From NCBI RefSeq assembly GCF_900172275.1, contig NZ_FWFT01000002.1:372001-436000 (forward strand): DNA of 64,000 bases. The letters are read 5' to 3'. Of the stretch, positions 1-9,030 are shown piece after piece (within the stretch, counting starts at the first letter, position 1; the number at the start of each line of letters is the position of its first letter). A program made the translations under genes and the position numbers. Source of the DNA: Pseudooctadecabacter jejudonensis (GTDB lineage Bacteria > Pseudomonadota > Alphaproteobacteria > Rhodobacterales > Rhodobacteraceae). The notes beneath the pieces are model-generated. The model made no database searches. It saw only the letters and a list, made by a program, of their open reading frames with translations, and was not told the DNA's origin.

Positions 1-194
1 GATTTCGGGGTCAGGAACAGAAATGGGTCTTATTGCGGTTTCATGGGCGCGATGACCAGATCGATATCGTGCAACCGCATCAGGAATTCTCAACCTGGAA
101 GTGGGTCGCCCCCGAAGACGTGTTGGCCACCATCGTACCATTCAAACGTGAGGTTTACGCCCGTGTGCTGGATGAATTCGGGCCAAAGATATGA
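1..194 (+). CDS. rppH: RNA pyrophosphohydrolase RppH (3' end only)
   Basis: Only the last 63 codons are inside the window; reading starts at base 3 and ends at the TGA at 192-194. The translated end contains [13 protein letters not shown], then [10 protein letters not shown] and [16 protein letters not shown]. This matches the C-terminal part of the Nudix hydrolase RppH, which removes pyrophosphate from triphosphorylated RNA 5' ends and so starts mRNA decay. The Nudix box itself lies upstream of the window. The stop codon overlaps the ATG of the next gene (ATGA), which suggests translational coupling. Identification rests on recall of the family C-terminus. Confidence 0.85.
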   Translation, partial: FRGQEQKWVLLRFHGRDDQIDIVQPHQEFSTWKWVAPEDVLATIVPFKREVYARVLDEFGPKI

Positions 195-661
195 CGGGGA
201 TCCGCCTCGCTTTGATTGCGATGTCAGGCGTCGTCGCGACGCAGGCCACCGCCCTGTCCTGTTTGGCCCCTGATATTGCAGACACATATAGGGCAGTGGA
301 AGCGGCACCTGAGGCCTATGTGGTCGTCAAAGGGATATTCGATTTTCCGACACCGCCTTCCTCCGCGACTGACGATATCAACGCGCCGCTCATAATCCGA
401 TATGAGGCGTCTTTTGACGGCATCGCCCTGACCCGAAACGGTTTCACAGCGCCCACCAATCTTGATGTCGTCGTCACGCATGATTGTGCCGCAGCGTGGT
501 GCGGATCATTGGTGGCGGACATTGACACGATCGCTTTTCTGGAACGCACGGCGACCGGTTACGCCATCACGGTCGGGCCCTGTGGCGGGCAGGCCTTCCA
601 TGCACCCGATGCCGCGATGATCCGCACGGTCGAAGCCTGTGCAACAGGTGCGTGCCGCTAG
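191..661 (+). CDS. Predicted secreted Cys-rich protein of unknown function
   Basis: A 156-residue protein starting with a typical signal peptide: a short N-terminus, a hydrophobic stretch of about 15 residues, and a likely cleavage near the ATALS sequence at residues 19-23. The mature part holds seven cysteines, including pairs in [10 protein letters not shown] and EACATGACR, so disulfide bonds in the periplasm are plausible. No catalytic motif is recognised. The start overlaps the rppH stop by 4 nt, so the two are probably co-transcribed. It stops 3 nt before the convergent rnr gene. Function unknown; export is inferred. Confidence 0.7.
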   Translation: MTGIRLALIAMSGVVATQATALSCLAPDIADTYRAVEAAPEAYVVVKGIFDFPTPPSSATDDINAPLIIRYEASFDGIALTRNGFTAPTNLDVVVTHDCAAAWCGSLVADIDTIAFLERTATGYAITVGPCGGQAFHAPDAAMIRTVEACATGACR

Positions 662-664
662 GCC

Positions 665-2908
665 CTAGCGCCGCGTCCGTTTGACCTTGCGCGCTGTCTT
701 TGCGGCCTTCTTTTTGCCTTTAGACATCTTGCGTTTGGGCGGCTTTCCACGGCCCTTCGATGGCCCCTTGGGCAGCGCCTGACCGTCAAGATCAAGCAGA
801 TCAACGATTAAGCCCCCCGTCGTTGCATCCGCCTCAACCAGTTTGACCGTTGCGCGCTGACCCAACCCGATGATCTGGCCGGAATTGGCCCCCATCAGCG
901 TCTGGGTTTCAGCATCGTAATGAAAATACTCCGCCCCCAGATTGCGCATGGGAATCATACCGTCGGCACCGGTTTCATCCAGTTTCACAAACACACCAAA
1001 GCGCGCGATGCCGCTGATCCGGCCTTCCATCACAGCGCCAGTCCGGTCGTTCAGATAAGCGGCAAGATAACGGTCTGTCGTGTCGCGTTCGGCCATCATG
1101 GACCGGCGTTCTGTGTCCGAAATCTGCTTGGCAGTGTCGGCAAGACGTTCGATGTCGTGCGGGGCCAACCCGTCGTCCCCCCACCCGTGCGCCGTGATCA
1201 AGGCGCGGTGCACGATCAAATCCGCATAGCGCCGGATGGGCGAGGTGAAATGCGCATAAGACTGCAGCGCCAACCCAAAATGCCCAAAGTTTTCAGGGTT
1301 ATAATAGGCCTGTGTCATCGACCGCAGGGTGGAGATGTTGATGAGCTCCGCCGTATCCGTCCCCTCAGCCTGCGCCAAAAGCCGGTTGAGGTGCGCTGTC
1401 TTGAGAACCTGACCCTTCGCCAAAGTCAGGCCAGAGGCCGCGGCGGTTTCGCGCAGGGCCTCCAGTTTTTCCTGGCTGGGTTCTTCGTGGACGCGGAACA
1501 ACAAAGGCGTGCGTTTGGCGATGAGCGTTTCGGCGGCGGCCACGTTGGCCATCACCATGAATTCCTCAATCAACCGATGGGCATCCAGACGGTCCTTGAA
1601 GGCCACGCCAGTCACGGACCCGTCGTCAGCCAGCACGATCTGGCGTTCCGGCAAATCGAGTTCCAACGGTTGACGCTGCGCGCGCGCCTGTTTCAAGGCA
1701 GCGTAACAGCCATAAAGCGGGCGGATGACGTCCTCAAGAAATGGCGCCACCTTGTCTCCCACGTCTCCATCCATTGCGGCCTGCACCTCTTCGTAGTTCA
1801 GCGATGCAGGAGAGGTCATAAGCCCACGCACAAACCGATGAGACGTCTTGTTGCCCGCCCCGTCAATCTGCATTTCCACCGCAAGACAAGCGCGCGGCAC
1901 TCCCTCATGCAGCGAACATAGATCGCCAGACAGCCTGTCCGGCAACATCGGCACAACACGGTCAGGGAAATAGGTCGAATTGCCACGCTTGCGGGCCTCA
2001 TGGTCCAACGCCGAACCGGGGGTGACGTAATGAGCGACGTCGGCAATGGCGACCCAAAGGGCGAACCCCCCGTCGGCGTTGGGAATCGCACAACACGCGT
2101 CGTCATGATCACGTGCATCCCATGGGTCGATCGTGATCAACGGCAGATGACGCAAATCCTCGCGGCCTGTCAGGCCCGCCGGCTTGGCACGGTCTGCCTC
2201 ATCCATCACCTCATCAGGGAAGTGATCGGGAATGCCATGTTGATGAATTGCAATGAGCGACACCGCGCGCGGCTCAGTCGGGTCGCCCAGCCGCGTCACA
2301 ATGCGTGCCTTCGGAAGACCCATGCGGCCCTTGGGACCTGCCTGTTCCGCCTCGACCAGTTCTCCATCTTTCGCAAGCCCGGTGGCACCCGCGGCCACGA
2401 CCCATTCCTTTTGAGACCCTTTATCAACAGGCAACACCCGCCCGCCCTCCGATCCCGCGCGAAACACGCCAAGAATGCGCAGCGGATTGGCTCCTATCCG
2501 CCGGATCAGCCGCGCGGTATAGGCGTAATCTTCGCCGGTCACTTCCGTCAAACGGCCCAAGATGCGGTCGCCTGCGCCAAGTGCGGGATCGGATGCGCGG
2601 GGGTTCACCAAAATCCGCAGCACCTCCCCCTCGCCGGCCCACTCCAGAGGTCGCGCGAAAAGATCACCGTCAGCATCAGGGCCAACAACCTCCAGCACGG
2701 AAACAGGGGGCAACTTGTCCGGATCGCGGTAGGACGATTTGCGCTTTTGCAGCTTGCCCTCGTCCTCCAACTCCCGAAGCAGCCGTTTCAGGTCGATACG
2801 GGCCGCCCCTTTGAGTCCAAACGCCCGCGCAATATCGCGCTTTGCAGTCTGGGTTGGGTTTTCAGCGATCCAATCAAGGATCTCGGTCTTGGAGGGGATA
2901 CGTGTCAT
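665..2908 (-). CDS. rnr: Ribonuclease R
   Basis: A 747-residue exoribonuclease of the RNB family, which degrades structured RNA 3' to 5' and takes part in rRNA and mRNA turnover. It has an N-terminal winged-helix region (residues 1-60), cold-shock-like domains, an RNB catalytic core whose acidic cluster IDPWDARDHDD lies at residues 260-270, and an S1 domain near residues 620-700 (GRISGIARFGVFVKL). The tail is very basic (KGRGKPPKRKMSKGKKKAAK), as in RNase R rather than RNase II. Length is close to the family norm. It lies downstream of dapE on the same strand, separated by a terminator-like element. Confidence 0.95.
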   Translation of the reverse strand: MTRIPSKTEILDWIAENPTQTAKRDIARAFGLKGAARIDLKRLLRELEDEGKLQKRKSSYRDPDKLPPVSVLEVVGPDADGDLFARPLEWAGEGEVLRILVNPRASDPALGAGDRILGRLTEVTGEDYAYTARLIRRIGANPLRILGVFRAGSEGGRVLPVDKGSQKEWVVAAGATGLAKDGELVEAEQAGPKGRMGLPKARIVTRLGDPTEPRAVSLIAIHQHGIPDHFPDEVMDEADRAKPAGLTGREDLRHLPLITIDPWDARDHDDACCAIPNADGGFALWVAIADVAHYVTPGSALDHEARKRGNSTYFPDRVVPMLPDRLSGDLCSLHEGVPRACLAVEMQIDGAGNKTSHRFVRGLMTSPASLNYEEVQAAMDGDVGDKVAPFLEDVIRPLYGCYAALKQARAQRQPLELDLPERQIVLADDGSVTGVAFKDRLDAHRLIEEFMVMANVAAAETLIAKRTPLLFRVHEEPSQEKLEALRETAAASGLTLAKGQVLKTAHLNRLLAQAEGTDTAELINISTLRSMTQAYYNPENFGHFGLALQSYAHFTSPIRRYADLIVHRALITAHGWGDDGLAPHDIERLADTAKQISDTERRSMMAERDTTDRYLAAYLNDRTGAVMEGRISGIARFGVFVKLDETGADGMIPMRNLGAEYFHYDAETQTLMGANSGQIIGLGQRATVKLVEADATTGGLIVDLLDLDGQALPKGPSKGRGKPPKRKMSKGKKKAAKTARKVKRTRR

Positions 2909-2951
2909 ACCAGATCACCTAGCACGCAGGTCTGAAAGGTGCAGGCCCCAA

Positions 2952-2973
2952 CTTCATCTGACCAAAAAAACTC
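2952..2973 (-). repeat. 22-nt dispersed motif, copy A
   Basis: On the minus strand this reads GAGTTTTT-TT-GGTCAGATGAAG. It overlaps the T-tract of a stem (CTCC/GGAG) and lies 43 nt before the rnr start. Three further copies differing only at the two central positions occur at 32194-32215, 44166-44187 and 52594-52615. Copies A and B are both preceded by the same GCCTCCGGCGG stem and by AT-rich palindromes. Confidence 0.75.
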
Positions 2974-2983
2974 CCGCCGGAGG
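2964..2983 (-). terminator. Intrinsic terminator behind dapE
   Basis: The minus strand reads CCTCCGGCGGGAG followed by seven T residues: a short stem (CTCC/GGAG, loop GGCG) plus U-tract. It is 52 nt downstream of the dapE stop and before rnr. The stem is short, so read-through into rnr is possible. Confidence 0.6.
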
Positions 2984-2984
2984 C

Positions 2985-3027
2985 CCGAATTTTCAAAATT
3001 CGGATCACCAAAATTCCGGAATTTTGG
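2985..3027. repeat. Pair of AT-rich palindromes behind dapE
   Basis: Two perfect inverted repeats lie back to back. At 2985-3003 CCGAATTTT and AAAATTCGG flank one base. At 3008-3027 CCAAAATTCC is followed by its exact complement GGAATTTTGG. The second begins 8 nt behind the dapE stop codon. Similar pairs sit behind dnaN (52627-52675) and serC (18626-18669). They are conspicuous in an otherwise GC-rich sequence. Confidence 0.85.
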
Positions 3028-3034
3028 TTGCCCC

Positions 3035-4177
3035 TTACGAAAAGTAATCGCGTAAAATACGTGCGTAGACCGCCTTGAGTTGGTGGATCTGTTCTGTTGG
3101 CACACATTCGTCAACTTGGTGCATAGTTTTGCCAACCAAGCCAAATTCAACAACCGGACAGTGGTTTTTGACAAATCGTGCATCGGATGTACCGCCTGTG
3201 GTCGAAAGTTCAGGCATGATACCGGTTTCTGCCTCAACTGCGGTGCTCACCAGGTCGGACAGAGGCCCGGGGGGCGTGAGAAAGCTCTCACCCGACACAC
3301 GGGTCACTACGTCGATGGCCACACCAAAATCGGCGGCGACGGCATCCACTTCGGTTTGTATCCAGTCCGACACGGACGCGGAGGAGTGCAGATCATTGAA
3401 CCGGATGTTCACACTCGCCTTGCACGCGGCTGGGATCACATTGGTGGCCGGATTGCCTGTGTCGATTGTCACCACTGCAAGCGTTGAGGGGTCAAAATGA
3501 TCGGAGCCTTTATCCAATTCGTGGCTGGCCAGACGGTCCATCAGACGCGCCATCGCAGGAAGCGGGTTCAGCGCCCGGTGTGGATAGGCTGAATGGCCTT
3601 GTTTGCCGGTAACCGTGAAATGGCTGGTCATGGATCCACGACGTCCGACCTTGATCATCTCCCCCATTTTTTCGGGGCAGGTCGGCTCTCCCACGATGCA
3701 GGCCGTCATGGTTTCGCCTTGGGCTTCCATCCAATCCAGCAGGGCGATCGTGCCATCAGTGGACGGCCCCTCTTCATCGCCGGTGATCGCCAGAACAATG
3801 GCGCCATCCGGGGGCGTATCACGGACGAAATCCACAGCCGCCGCCGCAAAGGCCGCAACGCCGGATTTCATATCCGTCGCACCGCGGCCATAAAGGATGC
3901 CGTCACGTATTTCCGCCCCGAACGGATCCACCGTCCATGCGTCAACGTCACCCACAGGCACCACATCCGTGTGGCCATTGAATCCGAACGACTTGTTCGC
4001 CCCTTTGCTGCCCCAGCGTGCATAAAGGTTTGGCGTCTCGCCGCGGTCAACGCGCCATGTCTCGAATCCCGCATCAGACAGCAGTTTATCCAACAGCTGC
4101 AGCGCCCCGCCTTCGACGGGGGTGACGCTGGGACATTTGATCAAATCTGCTGTCAGGGCGACGGGATCGATGGGCAT
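3035..4177 (-). CDS. dapE: Succinyl-diaminopimelate desuccinylase
   Basis: A 380-residue M20-family metallohydrolase that cleaves N-succinyl-LL-2,6-diaminopimelate to LL-diaminopimelate and succinate in lysine and peptidoglycan precursor synthesis. Visible motifs are the zinc-ligand region [12 protein letters not shown], then [11 protein letters not shown] and the catalytic-glutamate region [11 protein letters not shown]. The C-terminal [11 protein letters not shown] and [13 protein letters not shown] are typical of DapE. Length fits the family. dapD of the same succinylase pathway is 4 kb away on the same strand but not in the same operon. The start is supported by AAGGAGAC a few bases upstream on the minus strand. 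Confidence 0.95.
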   Translation of the reverse strand: MPIDPVALTADLIKCPSVTPVEGGALQLLDKLLSDAGFETWRVDRGETPNLYARWGSKGANKSFGFNGHTDVVPVGDVDAWTVDPFGAEIRDGILYGRGATDMKSGVAAFAAAAVDFVRDTPPDGAIVLAITGDEEGPSTDGTIALLDWMEAQGETMTACIVGEPTCPEKMGEMIKVGRRGSMTSHFTVTGKQGHSAYPHRALNPLPAMARLMDRLASHELDKGSDHFDPSTLAVVTIDTGNPATNVIPAACKASVNIRFNDLHSSASVSDWIQTEVDAVAADFGVAIDVVTRVSGESFLTPPGPLSDLVSTAVEAETGIMPELSTTGGTSDARFVKNHCPVVEFGLVGKTMHQVDECVPTEQIHQLKAVYARILRDYFS

Positions 4178-4474
4178 TTTCTGTCTCCTTATGCCGCTGC
4201 GTTACCTGTTCTGGCGCGGAAAAGGAAGCGCAGGACGTTGTGGCACCTGCGACACATATTTCGCGTGACGTGAAGGTAAACCACGAAAAACCAAAGAAAA
4301 TCCGAACGTTGAGGGTATGATTAACCCAATAAAACAGACCCGAGGCAGGGCAGACATCGAGCGGACCCCAAATGGTCCAACGGCCGCAACGTCGGCCACA
4401 AGATATAGGTTTTCTCGACCGCTGTGCGTGTCGGGATCCGTCTGACGTGTCTCACCGCATATGAGGTGGGAAGT
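4178..4474. other. Intergenic region between dapE and the Hint gene
   Basis: About 300 bases between divergent genes. An AT-rich patch lies near 4275-4335, where promoters for one or both genes may sit. No repeat, RNA gene or conserved leader was recognised here. A GAGGTGGG ribosome binding site for the plus-strand gene lies at 4463-4470. Confidence 0.5.
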
Positions 4475-6067
4475 ATGGTTGCAGGTGTAGAACTTACGTA
4501 CCAGACAAACGCGAACGCGACGCAGATGGCGAATACCATCTTCGGCGACGGTGTGACGGTGAACAGCGCGTCCTATTCCGGATCCAACTATTCATCGGCC
4601 ATTTATTCCAACGGGGATGCTGTGGCGGGCAACGTCACGCCATCGGACACGGGGGTCATCCTGTCCACTGGGCGGGCGTCAAACTTTACCAACAATTCCA
4701 GCCAATCCAACCTGCGCAGCAACACGTCGACCAACTCTGGTGGTGCAAACAATGACGCAGATTTCAACGCGATCACGGGCACCAACACCTATGACGCGTC
4801 ATTCCTGACGGTCGATTTCACGCCGGACGAAGGCCTGGATACTTTAACGATGCAGTTCGTTTTCTCGTCAGAGGAGTATCCAGAATACGTCAATTCCATC
4901 TACAACGATATGGTCGGGGTCTGGATCAACGGTGTTCATGTCCCCTTGTCTGTTGCCAATTCGGGAACGGCCATCAACTCGGTCAATGGCAACAACAACG
5001 TCAATCTGTACAACAACAACACGGGCGACCAGTTCAACACGGAAATGGACGGGTTTACCGTCACGATGACGCTGACCATCCCGTTGGAACCAGACACGGT
5101 GAACACGATCAAGATCGGGATCGCAGACACCGGCGACAGCAGCTACGATTCAAATCTGTTGATCGGGGCGGATACCGTTCAGGCGATGCTGATTGCCCAA
5201 GAAGATTTCGTGACGATGCAGGACAGCACGACCAAGACAGTCGACGTCTTGGGCAACGATCTCAACAACACCACAGGCACGGTGCAGATCACACACATTA
5301 ACGGGATCGCCGTGGAGATCGGCGACAGTGTGACCCTGACCACCGGCCAGACCGTTCAGCTGAACGAAGACGGCACCATCAGCATCACGACTGACAGCGA
5401 TTTTGAAACCTCCAGCTTCACGTATGAAATTGAATCGCTTGATAGCAATGGAAACGTTCTTGAGACCGACGTCGGGTTTGTCACGGTTGAAACGATCCCC
5501 TGTTTTGTCGCAGGCACGATGATTGATACGGTGGCCGGACCGCGCGCGGTTGAAACACTTGATGCGGGTGATCTGGTTGTGACGCGCGATGACGGGCTGC
5601 AACCGGTGCGTTGGGCGGGCCGCCGTAAAGTTGCCGCCACAGGTAAGATGGCGCCGATTCGGTTGGCCGCGAATGTCTTGGGCACGCATAATGCGCTGAT
5701 GGTATCGCCTTTGCACCGCATTCTGGTGAAAGATGCCTTGGCCGAATTGATGTTCGGTGAGGATGAGGTTTTGGTCGCCGCCAAAGACCTTGTGAACGAC
5801 GACACCATCCGCCCCGTCGAAGGCGGTGAGGTGGAATATGTTCACCTGATGTTTGATCGCCATCAGGTGATCTATTCAGAAGGCCTTCCAACGGAGAGCT
5901 TTTTGCCAGGTCCGCAAACCTGCAAATCGTTTGAGGCCGAGATCGTGGATGAAATCACCACGCTGTTCCCTGAGTTGGACGTCATGACCGGCGAGGGCTA
6001 CGGCCCCGCCGCGCGCCCCCTGTTGAAACGGTATGAGGCCGAGGCGCTGTTGCGAGGGGTTGCCTGA
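4475..6067 (+). CDS. Choice-of-anchor L / Hint-domain surface protein
   Basis: A 530-residue protein using the ATG at 4475, chosen because GAGGTGGG precedes it by a few bases; an upstream in-frame start would add 17 residues. Residues about 10-215 resemble a choice-of-anchor L domain (DTGVILSTGRASNF, FVFSSEEYPEYVNSIYNDMVGVWING). A linker containing DVLGNDLNN resembles cadherin-like repeats of RTX-type proteins. The C-terminal third is a Hint (hedgehog/intein) domain starting IPCFVAGTMIDT with Cys343 in the autoprocessing position, followed by SPLHRILV. There is no Sec signal peptide; such proteins are usually exported by type I secretion, but no transporter is nearby. Cell-surface or secreted role is inferred. 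Confidence 0.8.
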   Translation: MVAGVELTYQTNANATQMANTIFGDGVTVNSASYSGSNYSSAIYSNGDAVAGNVTPSDTGVILSTGRASNFTNNSSQSNLRSNTSTNSGGANNDADFNAITGTNTYDASFLTVDFTPDEGLDTLTMQFVFSSEEYPEYVNSIYNDMVGVWINGVHVPLSVANSGTAINSVNGNNNVNLYNNNTGDQFNTEMDGFTVTMTLTIPLEPDTVNTIKIGIADTGDSSYDSNLLIGADTVQAMLIAQEDFVTMQDSTTKTVDVLGNDLNNTTGTVQITHINGIAVEIGDSVTLTTGQTVQLNEDGTISITTDSDFETSSFTYEIESLDSNGNVLETDVGFVTVETIPCFVAGTMIDTVAGPRAVETLDAGDLVVTRDDGLQPVRWAGRRKVAATGKMAPIRLAANVLGTHNALMVSPLHRILVKDALAELMFGEDEVLVAAKDLVNDDTIRPVEGGEVEYVHLMFDRHQVIYSEGLPTESFLPGPQTCKSFEAEIVDEITTLFPELDVMTGEGYGPAARPLLKRYEAEALLRGVA

Positions 6068-6071
6068 TCCC

Positions 6072-7163
6072 ATGACGCTGAATTGGATCGCCACACGCAC
6101 ACCTGAGAGGAGTGCGTTTCATCCCAAGGGCCTGGGGGCCACGTCACGGGCCGCCCCCGTCGGGATGGAGTTGCTGGCGCGTGGGTCGCTGTTGATCGAG
6201 GCCACAACACGGCCTGTAACGACGCCTGTGAACCTGTTGCGGTTTAGCGTCCTGGACCCATGGCCCTCGGGCGTGAAAATCTGTCTGGAACCTGACGGGA
6301 CCGTCCGTTTGATGATCCGGCAGGGGGAACGGTATTTGGAAACCGCGTTGAAAACCGGATTGGGGGGCAAAACCAAGACGGCGCAGATTGCGCTGATCTG
6401 GGATGCCCCGCGTCGTCGCGGACGGTTCAGTGTCTTTGTTCCCGATAACGGTCATCTCTGGCAAACGGATGTGATGGCGCCCTTTCCATTATCCATGCGG
6501 GATGTGCGGCGGATTGTGACAGACACCGAACGATCCACCATCGACAGCGACGTGTCCTTTGTGGCTGTGGCTGATGCCCCCTGCCCCCTTGGTCCCATTC
6601 CCGGACTGGCAGAATCGTCTGCGGTGGACACTCCGGGCGGTCCGGTTTTGATCCAAGACCTGAAGCCGGGCGATTTGGTCTGCATCGAAGGCCGTGCGCC
6701 GGTGCGTGCGTTGTGGGTGGGACATACCAGCATGCCAACCCTTGGCCGGTTTGCCCCGATGAAATTGCGCAGGCCGTATATGGGGCTGTGGGATGATCTG
6801 GTCACCACCATGGACCAACGCGTGTGTCTTTCGGGGTCCGAGGTCGAATATCTGTTTGGCGAAGAACGGGTGGCCACGGCTGTGCGCCATCTGGAAATTC
6901 GCAACTGTGCAGCGCCTGTCAAAGCCATCCCGCCTGTGATGCGGTACTATCAGGTGTTGTTGGAGACCCACGAGATCATGCGGGTGAACGGCGCTTTGGT
7001 TGAAAGTTTTGACGGATCCGCCGCCCTCGCAAATGACGCCATCAAGTCGACATCGGTGTTGGCCGACATGCCCGCCCATCTGCGCCCGCGCGAGGCCGGT
7101 TTGGCCGCCCCCGTTTTGCAAGGGTTTGAGGCCTTGACCCTGACGGGCGCGACGATCGGCTAG
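6072..7163 (+). CDS. Second Hint-domain protein with degenerate active site
   Basis: A 363-residue protein starting 4 nt behind the preceding Hint gene, so probably in one operon. The N-terminal 175 residues (MTLNWIATRTPER, RFSVLDPWPSG, RGRFSVFVPDNG) form a beta-rich domain I do not recognise. The C-terminal part follows the Hint layout of its neighbour: VDTPGGPVLIQDLKPGDLV, VRALWVGHTSM, FAPMKLRRPYMG and VNGALVESF. Where the neighbour has CFVAGT, this protein has GLAESS (about residues 178-183), so the nucleophilic Cys or Ser of self-processing is not in the expected place. Self-cleavage therefore seems lost. Function unknown. Confidence 0.7.
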   Translation: MTLNWIATRTPERSAFHPKGLGATSRAAPVGMELLARGSLLIEATTRPVTTPVNLLRFSVLDPWPSGVKICLEPDGTVRLMIRQGERYLETALKTGLGGKTKTAQIALIWDAPRRRGRFSVFVPDNGHLWQTDVMAPFPLSMRDVRRIVTDTERSTIDSDVSFVAVADAPCPLGPIPGLAESSAVDTPGGPVLIQDLKPGDLVCIEGRAPVRALWVGHTSMPTLGRFAPMKLRRPYMGLWDDLVTTMDQRVCLSGSEVEYLFGEERVATAVRHLEIRNCAAPVKAIPPVMRYYQVLLETHEIMRVNGALVESFDGSAALANDAIKSTSVLADMPAHLRPREAGLAAPVLQGFEALTLTGATIG

Positions 7164-7516
7164 GGCGCGTCGTCCGTGTCGAAGAACGGCGTCATCTGCG
7201 CCACGATCACTGAATTTTCGTCCAGAGCGCGTTGCATCAGGGCGCGTTCATCCTCGGAAATGTCGTGGCCTTCGGCCAGCCGTTCGTCGAGGGTGCCATA
7301 GCCGGAGACGTCCAAGGGGGCCACGTCGGCTTGTTTGAGGATCGCAACGGTTTCGCGGACAGCCTCCGCCTCATCCACGCCAGAGGCATAGATCATCAGC
7401 GCGCCTCCTGTGCTGTCCTTGGGCAGGCCATCGCCGTCCTTGCGGCCGACTTCGACCAGCAGGGTGAACACCTGCTGGCGGGTTGGCTTTTTGGGTTTTT
7501 TCTTTTTGTCCGACAT
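7160..7516 (-). CDS. Conserved hypothetical cytoplasmic protein
   Basis: A 118-residue protein starting MSDKKKKPKKP. The start at 7516 has a GGGGGG run just upstream on the minus strand; a longer form from 7552 would add 12 residues. After the basic N-terminus comes an alpha/beta-looking region (VFTLLVEVGRK, GALMIYASGVDEAEAVRETVAILKQADVAPLDVSGYG) and an acidic C-terminus. The repeated pattern of hydrophobic residues suggests a small folded domain. No enzyme motif is visible. The stop overlaps the end of the convergent Hint gene by 4 nt. Confidence 0.65.
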   Translation of the reverse strand: MSDKKKKPKKPTRQQVFTLLVEVGRKDGDGLPKDSTGGALMIYASGVDEAEAVRETVAILKQADVAPLDVSGYGTLDERLAEGHDISEDERALMQRALDENSVIVAQMTPFFDTDDAP

Positions 7517-7556
7517 GCCCCCCGTGGTGCGGATGAGGGGCTGTCTTGTCAAGGGT

Positions 7557-7802
7557 CTAGCTGGCCAGTTTGCGGTAGGCCGCGATCAAAAGACTGGCCC
7601 CAGCAGCCCCCACAATAAGCTGCGGAATCCATGCGTTTTCAGCGTAGATACCAAAGAACCCCAGCAAGGCGTTCAACACAACAGCACCCAGAATACCCAA
7701 GCCGATATTGGCAAAGACGCCGGTGTTGGCCTTCATGATCATGCTGGCAATCCAGCCTGCCAAGCCGCCCACGATCAGCGATGCAATAAGTCCAAGCCCC
7801 AT
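7557..7802 (-). CDS. GlsB/YeaQ/YmgE family small membrane protein
   Basis: An 81-residue integral membrane protein with three hydrophobic segments and the family pattern GLIASLIVGGLAGWIASMIMKANTG near the N-terminus, followed by NIGLGILGAVVLNALLG. The family (transglycosylase-associated protein / GlsB) is stress-related but has no defined biochemical role. The start at 7802 is chosen because GGAG lies 7 nt upstream; a TTG start five codons earlier is less likely. It sits behind a two-helix membrane protein and dapD on the same strand. Confidence 0.85.
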   Translation of the reverse strand: MGLGLIASLIVGGLAGWIASMIMKANTGVFANIGLGILGAVVLNALLGFFGIYAENAWIPQLIVGAAGASLLIAAYRKLAS

Positions 7803-7844
7803 GTTCGTCTCCGTCAATTATGTCGGATGACAAACGATGAGAGA

Positions 7845-8132
7845 TCAGGATTTGTTCCCGTCTTCATCGCGGTAGCGGGACTTTGCGGCCCAGAGGGACG
7901 AAAAGATCAGCACCGCCTGAATGGGGATAAAGCCCAGCGCCAGAAGGGCTGTGATGGTTGCCCAAAGCGGCAAGTTGAATGTCTCGGCAAGGGTGGTGAA
8001 CGGCCCCCAGACCAGCACAAACACCACCGCAAGGCAGGCCGCATCAAGGGCCACGGGCACATAGGCCGCAGCCCATCCCGGACGCTCACCCCGCGCGATG
8101 CGGGCACGGGCAAGCGTCCGGCTGAGGATCAT
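7845..8132 (-). CDS. Small two-helix membrane protein
   Basis: A 95-residue protein with two clear membrane segments, at about residues 24-45 (YVPVALDAACLAVVFVLVWG) and 57-83 (WATITALLALGFIPIQAVLIF), a basic N-terminus (LARARIARGERP) and a charged C-terminal tail. Its ATG overlaps the dapD stop (TGATG), which points to translational coupling with dapD. No family name is recognised. A role connected with DapD is not implied by the sequence itself. Confidence 0.65.
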   Translation of the reverse strand: MILSRTLARARIARGERPGWAAAYVPVALDAACLAVVFVLVWGPFTTLAETFNLPLWATITALLALGFIPIQAVLIFSSLWAAKSRYRDEDGNKS

Positions 8133-8959
8133 CAGTCGCGCAGCAATTCGTTGATGCCCGTTTTGGAGCGCGTGCGTTCGTCAACGCGTTTCACGATGAC
8201 CGCACAATAGAGGTTCACACCGTTCTTCGAAGGCATGGAGCCTGCCACGACCACGGAATAGGGCGGCACTTCGCCGTACATGACTTCGCCGGTGTCGCGG
8301 TCCACAATTTTGGTGGATTGGCCGATGAACACGCCCATGCCCAGCACGGAGCCTTCGCGGACAATGCAACCTTCGACAACCTCAGACCGGGCACCGATAA
8401 AGCAGTTGTCTTCGATGATGGTGGGGCCGGCCTGCATGGGTTCCAGCACGCCGCCGATGCCCACGCCGCCGGACAGGTGGACGTTCTTACCAATCTGCGC
8501 GCAGCTGCCGACAGTGGCCCAAGTGTCGACCATCGTGCCTTCGTCCACATAGGCGCCAAGGTTCACGAAAGATGGCATCAGCACCACGCCGGGCGCGATG
8601 AATGCGGATTTGCGCACGACGCAGTTGGGCACAGCGCGGAAGCCTGCGGCTTTCCACTGGTCGTCGCCCCATCCTTTGAACTTGCTGTCGACCTTATCCC
8701 ACCAGCCGCCAGCCTGTGGGCCGCCGTCATGCTGCTCCATATCTTTGATGCGGAACCCCAGCAGCACGGCCTTTTTGGCCCATTGGTTCACGTGCCAGCT
8801 GCCATCGTCCTGTTTTTCGGCCACGCGAAGGCTGCCAGAATCGAGGGCGTTCAGTGTTTCTTCGATCGCCTCACGCTGTTCACCGATGGTGGCAGGGGTG
8901 ATTGTGTCACGGGCGTCCCATGCGGCTTCGATTGCGGTTTCAAGCTGTGCGTTGGACAT
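8132..8959 (-). CDS. dapD: Tetrahydrodipicolinate N-succinyltransferase
   Basis: A 275-residue acyltransferase that succinylates tetrahydrodipicolinate with succinyl-CoA, the step two before DapE in diaminopimelate and lysine synthesis. The C-terminal half is a left-handed beta helix of hexapeptide repeats ([53 protein letters not shown]). The start MSNAQLE is preceded by GGGGGGCC on the minus strand. Length fits DapD. Its stop overlaps the start of the next small membrane protein. Confidence 0.95.
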   Translation of the reverse strand: MSNAQLETAIEAAWDARDTITPATIGEQREAIEETLNALDSGSLRVAEKQDDGSWHVNQWAKKAVLLGFRIKDMEQHDGGPQAGGWWDKVDSKFKGWGDDQWKAAGFRAVPNCVVRKSAFIAPGVVLMPSFVNLGAYVDEGTMVDTWATVGSCAQIGKNVHLSGGVGIGGVLEPMQAGPTIIEDNCFIGARSEVVEGCIVREGSVLGMGVFIGQSTKIVDRDTGEVMYGEVPPYSVVVAGSMPSKNGVNLYCAVIVKRVDERTRSKTGINELLRD

Positions 8960-9030
8960 AGGCCCCCCATTGGTGCTGTGTTTGCGGTATGTTTCCTGCG
9001 CCACATAGCGCGATGCGCCGGATTGGGCAA

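Noticed and set aside
920-1921. A 333-codon open frame on the plus strand opposite rnr
   Set aside because: It is a frame shadow of a GC-rich gene; the translation is low-complexity and has no family resemblance, while the minus frame is clearly RNase R.
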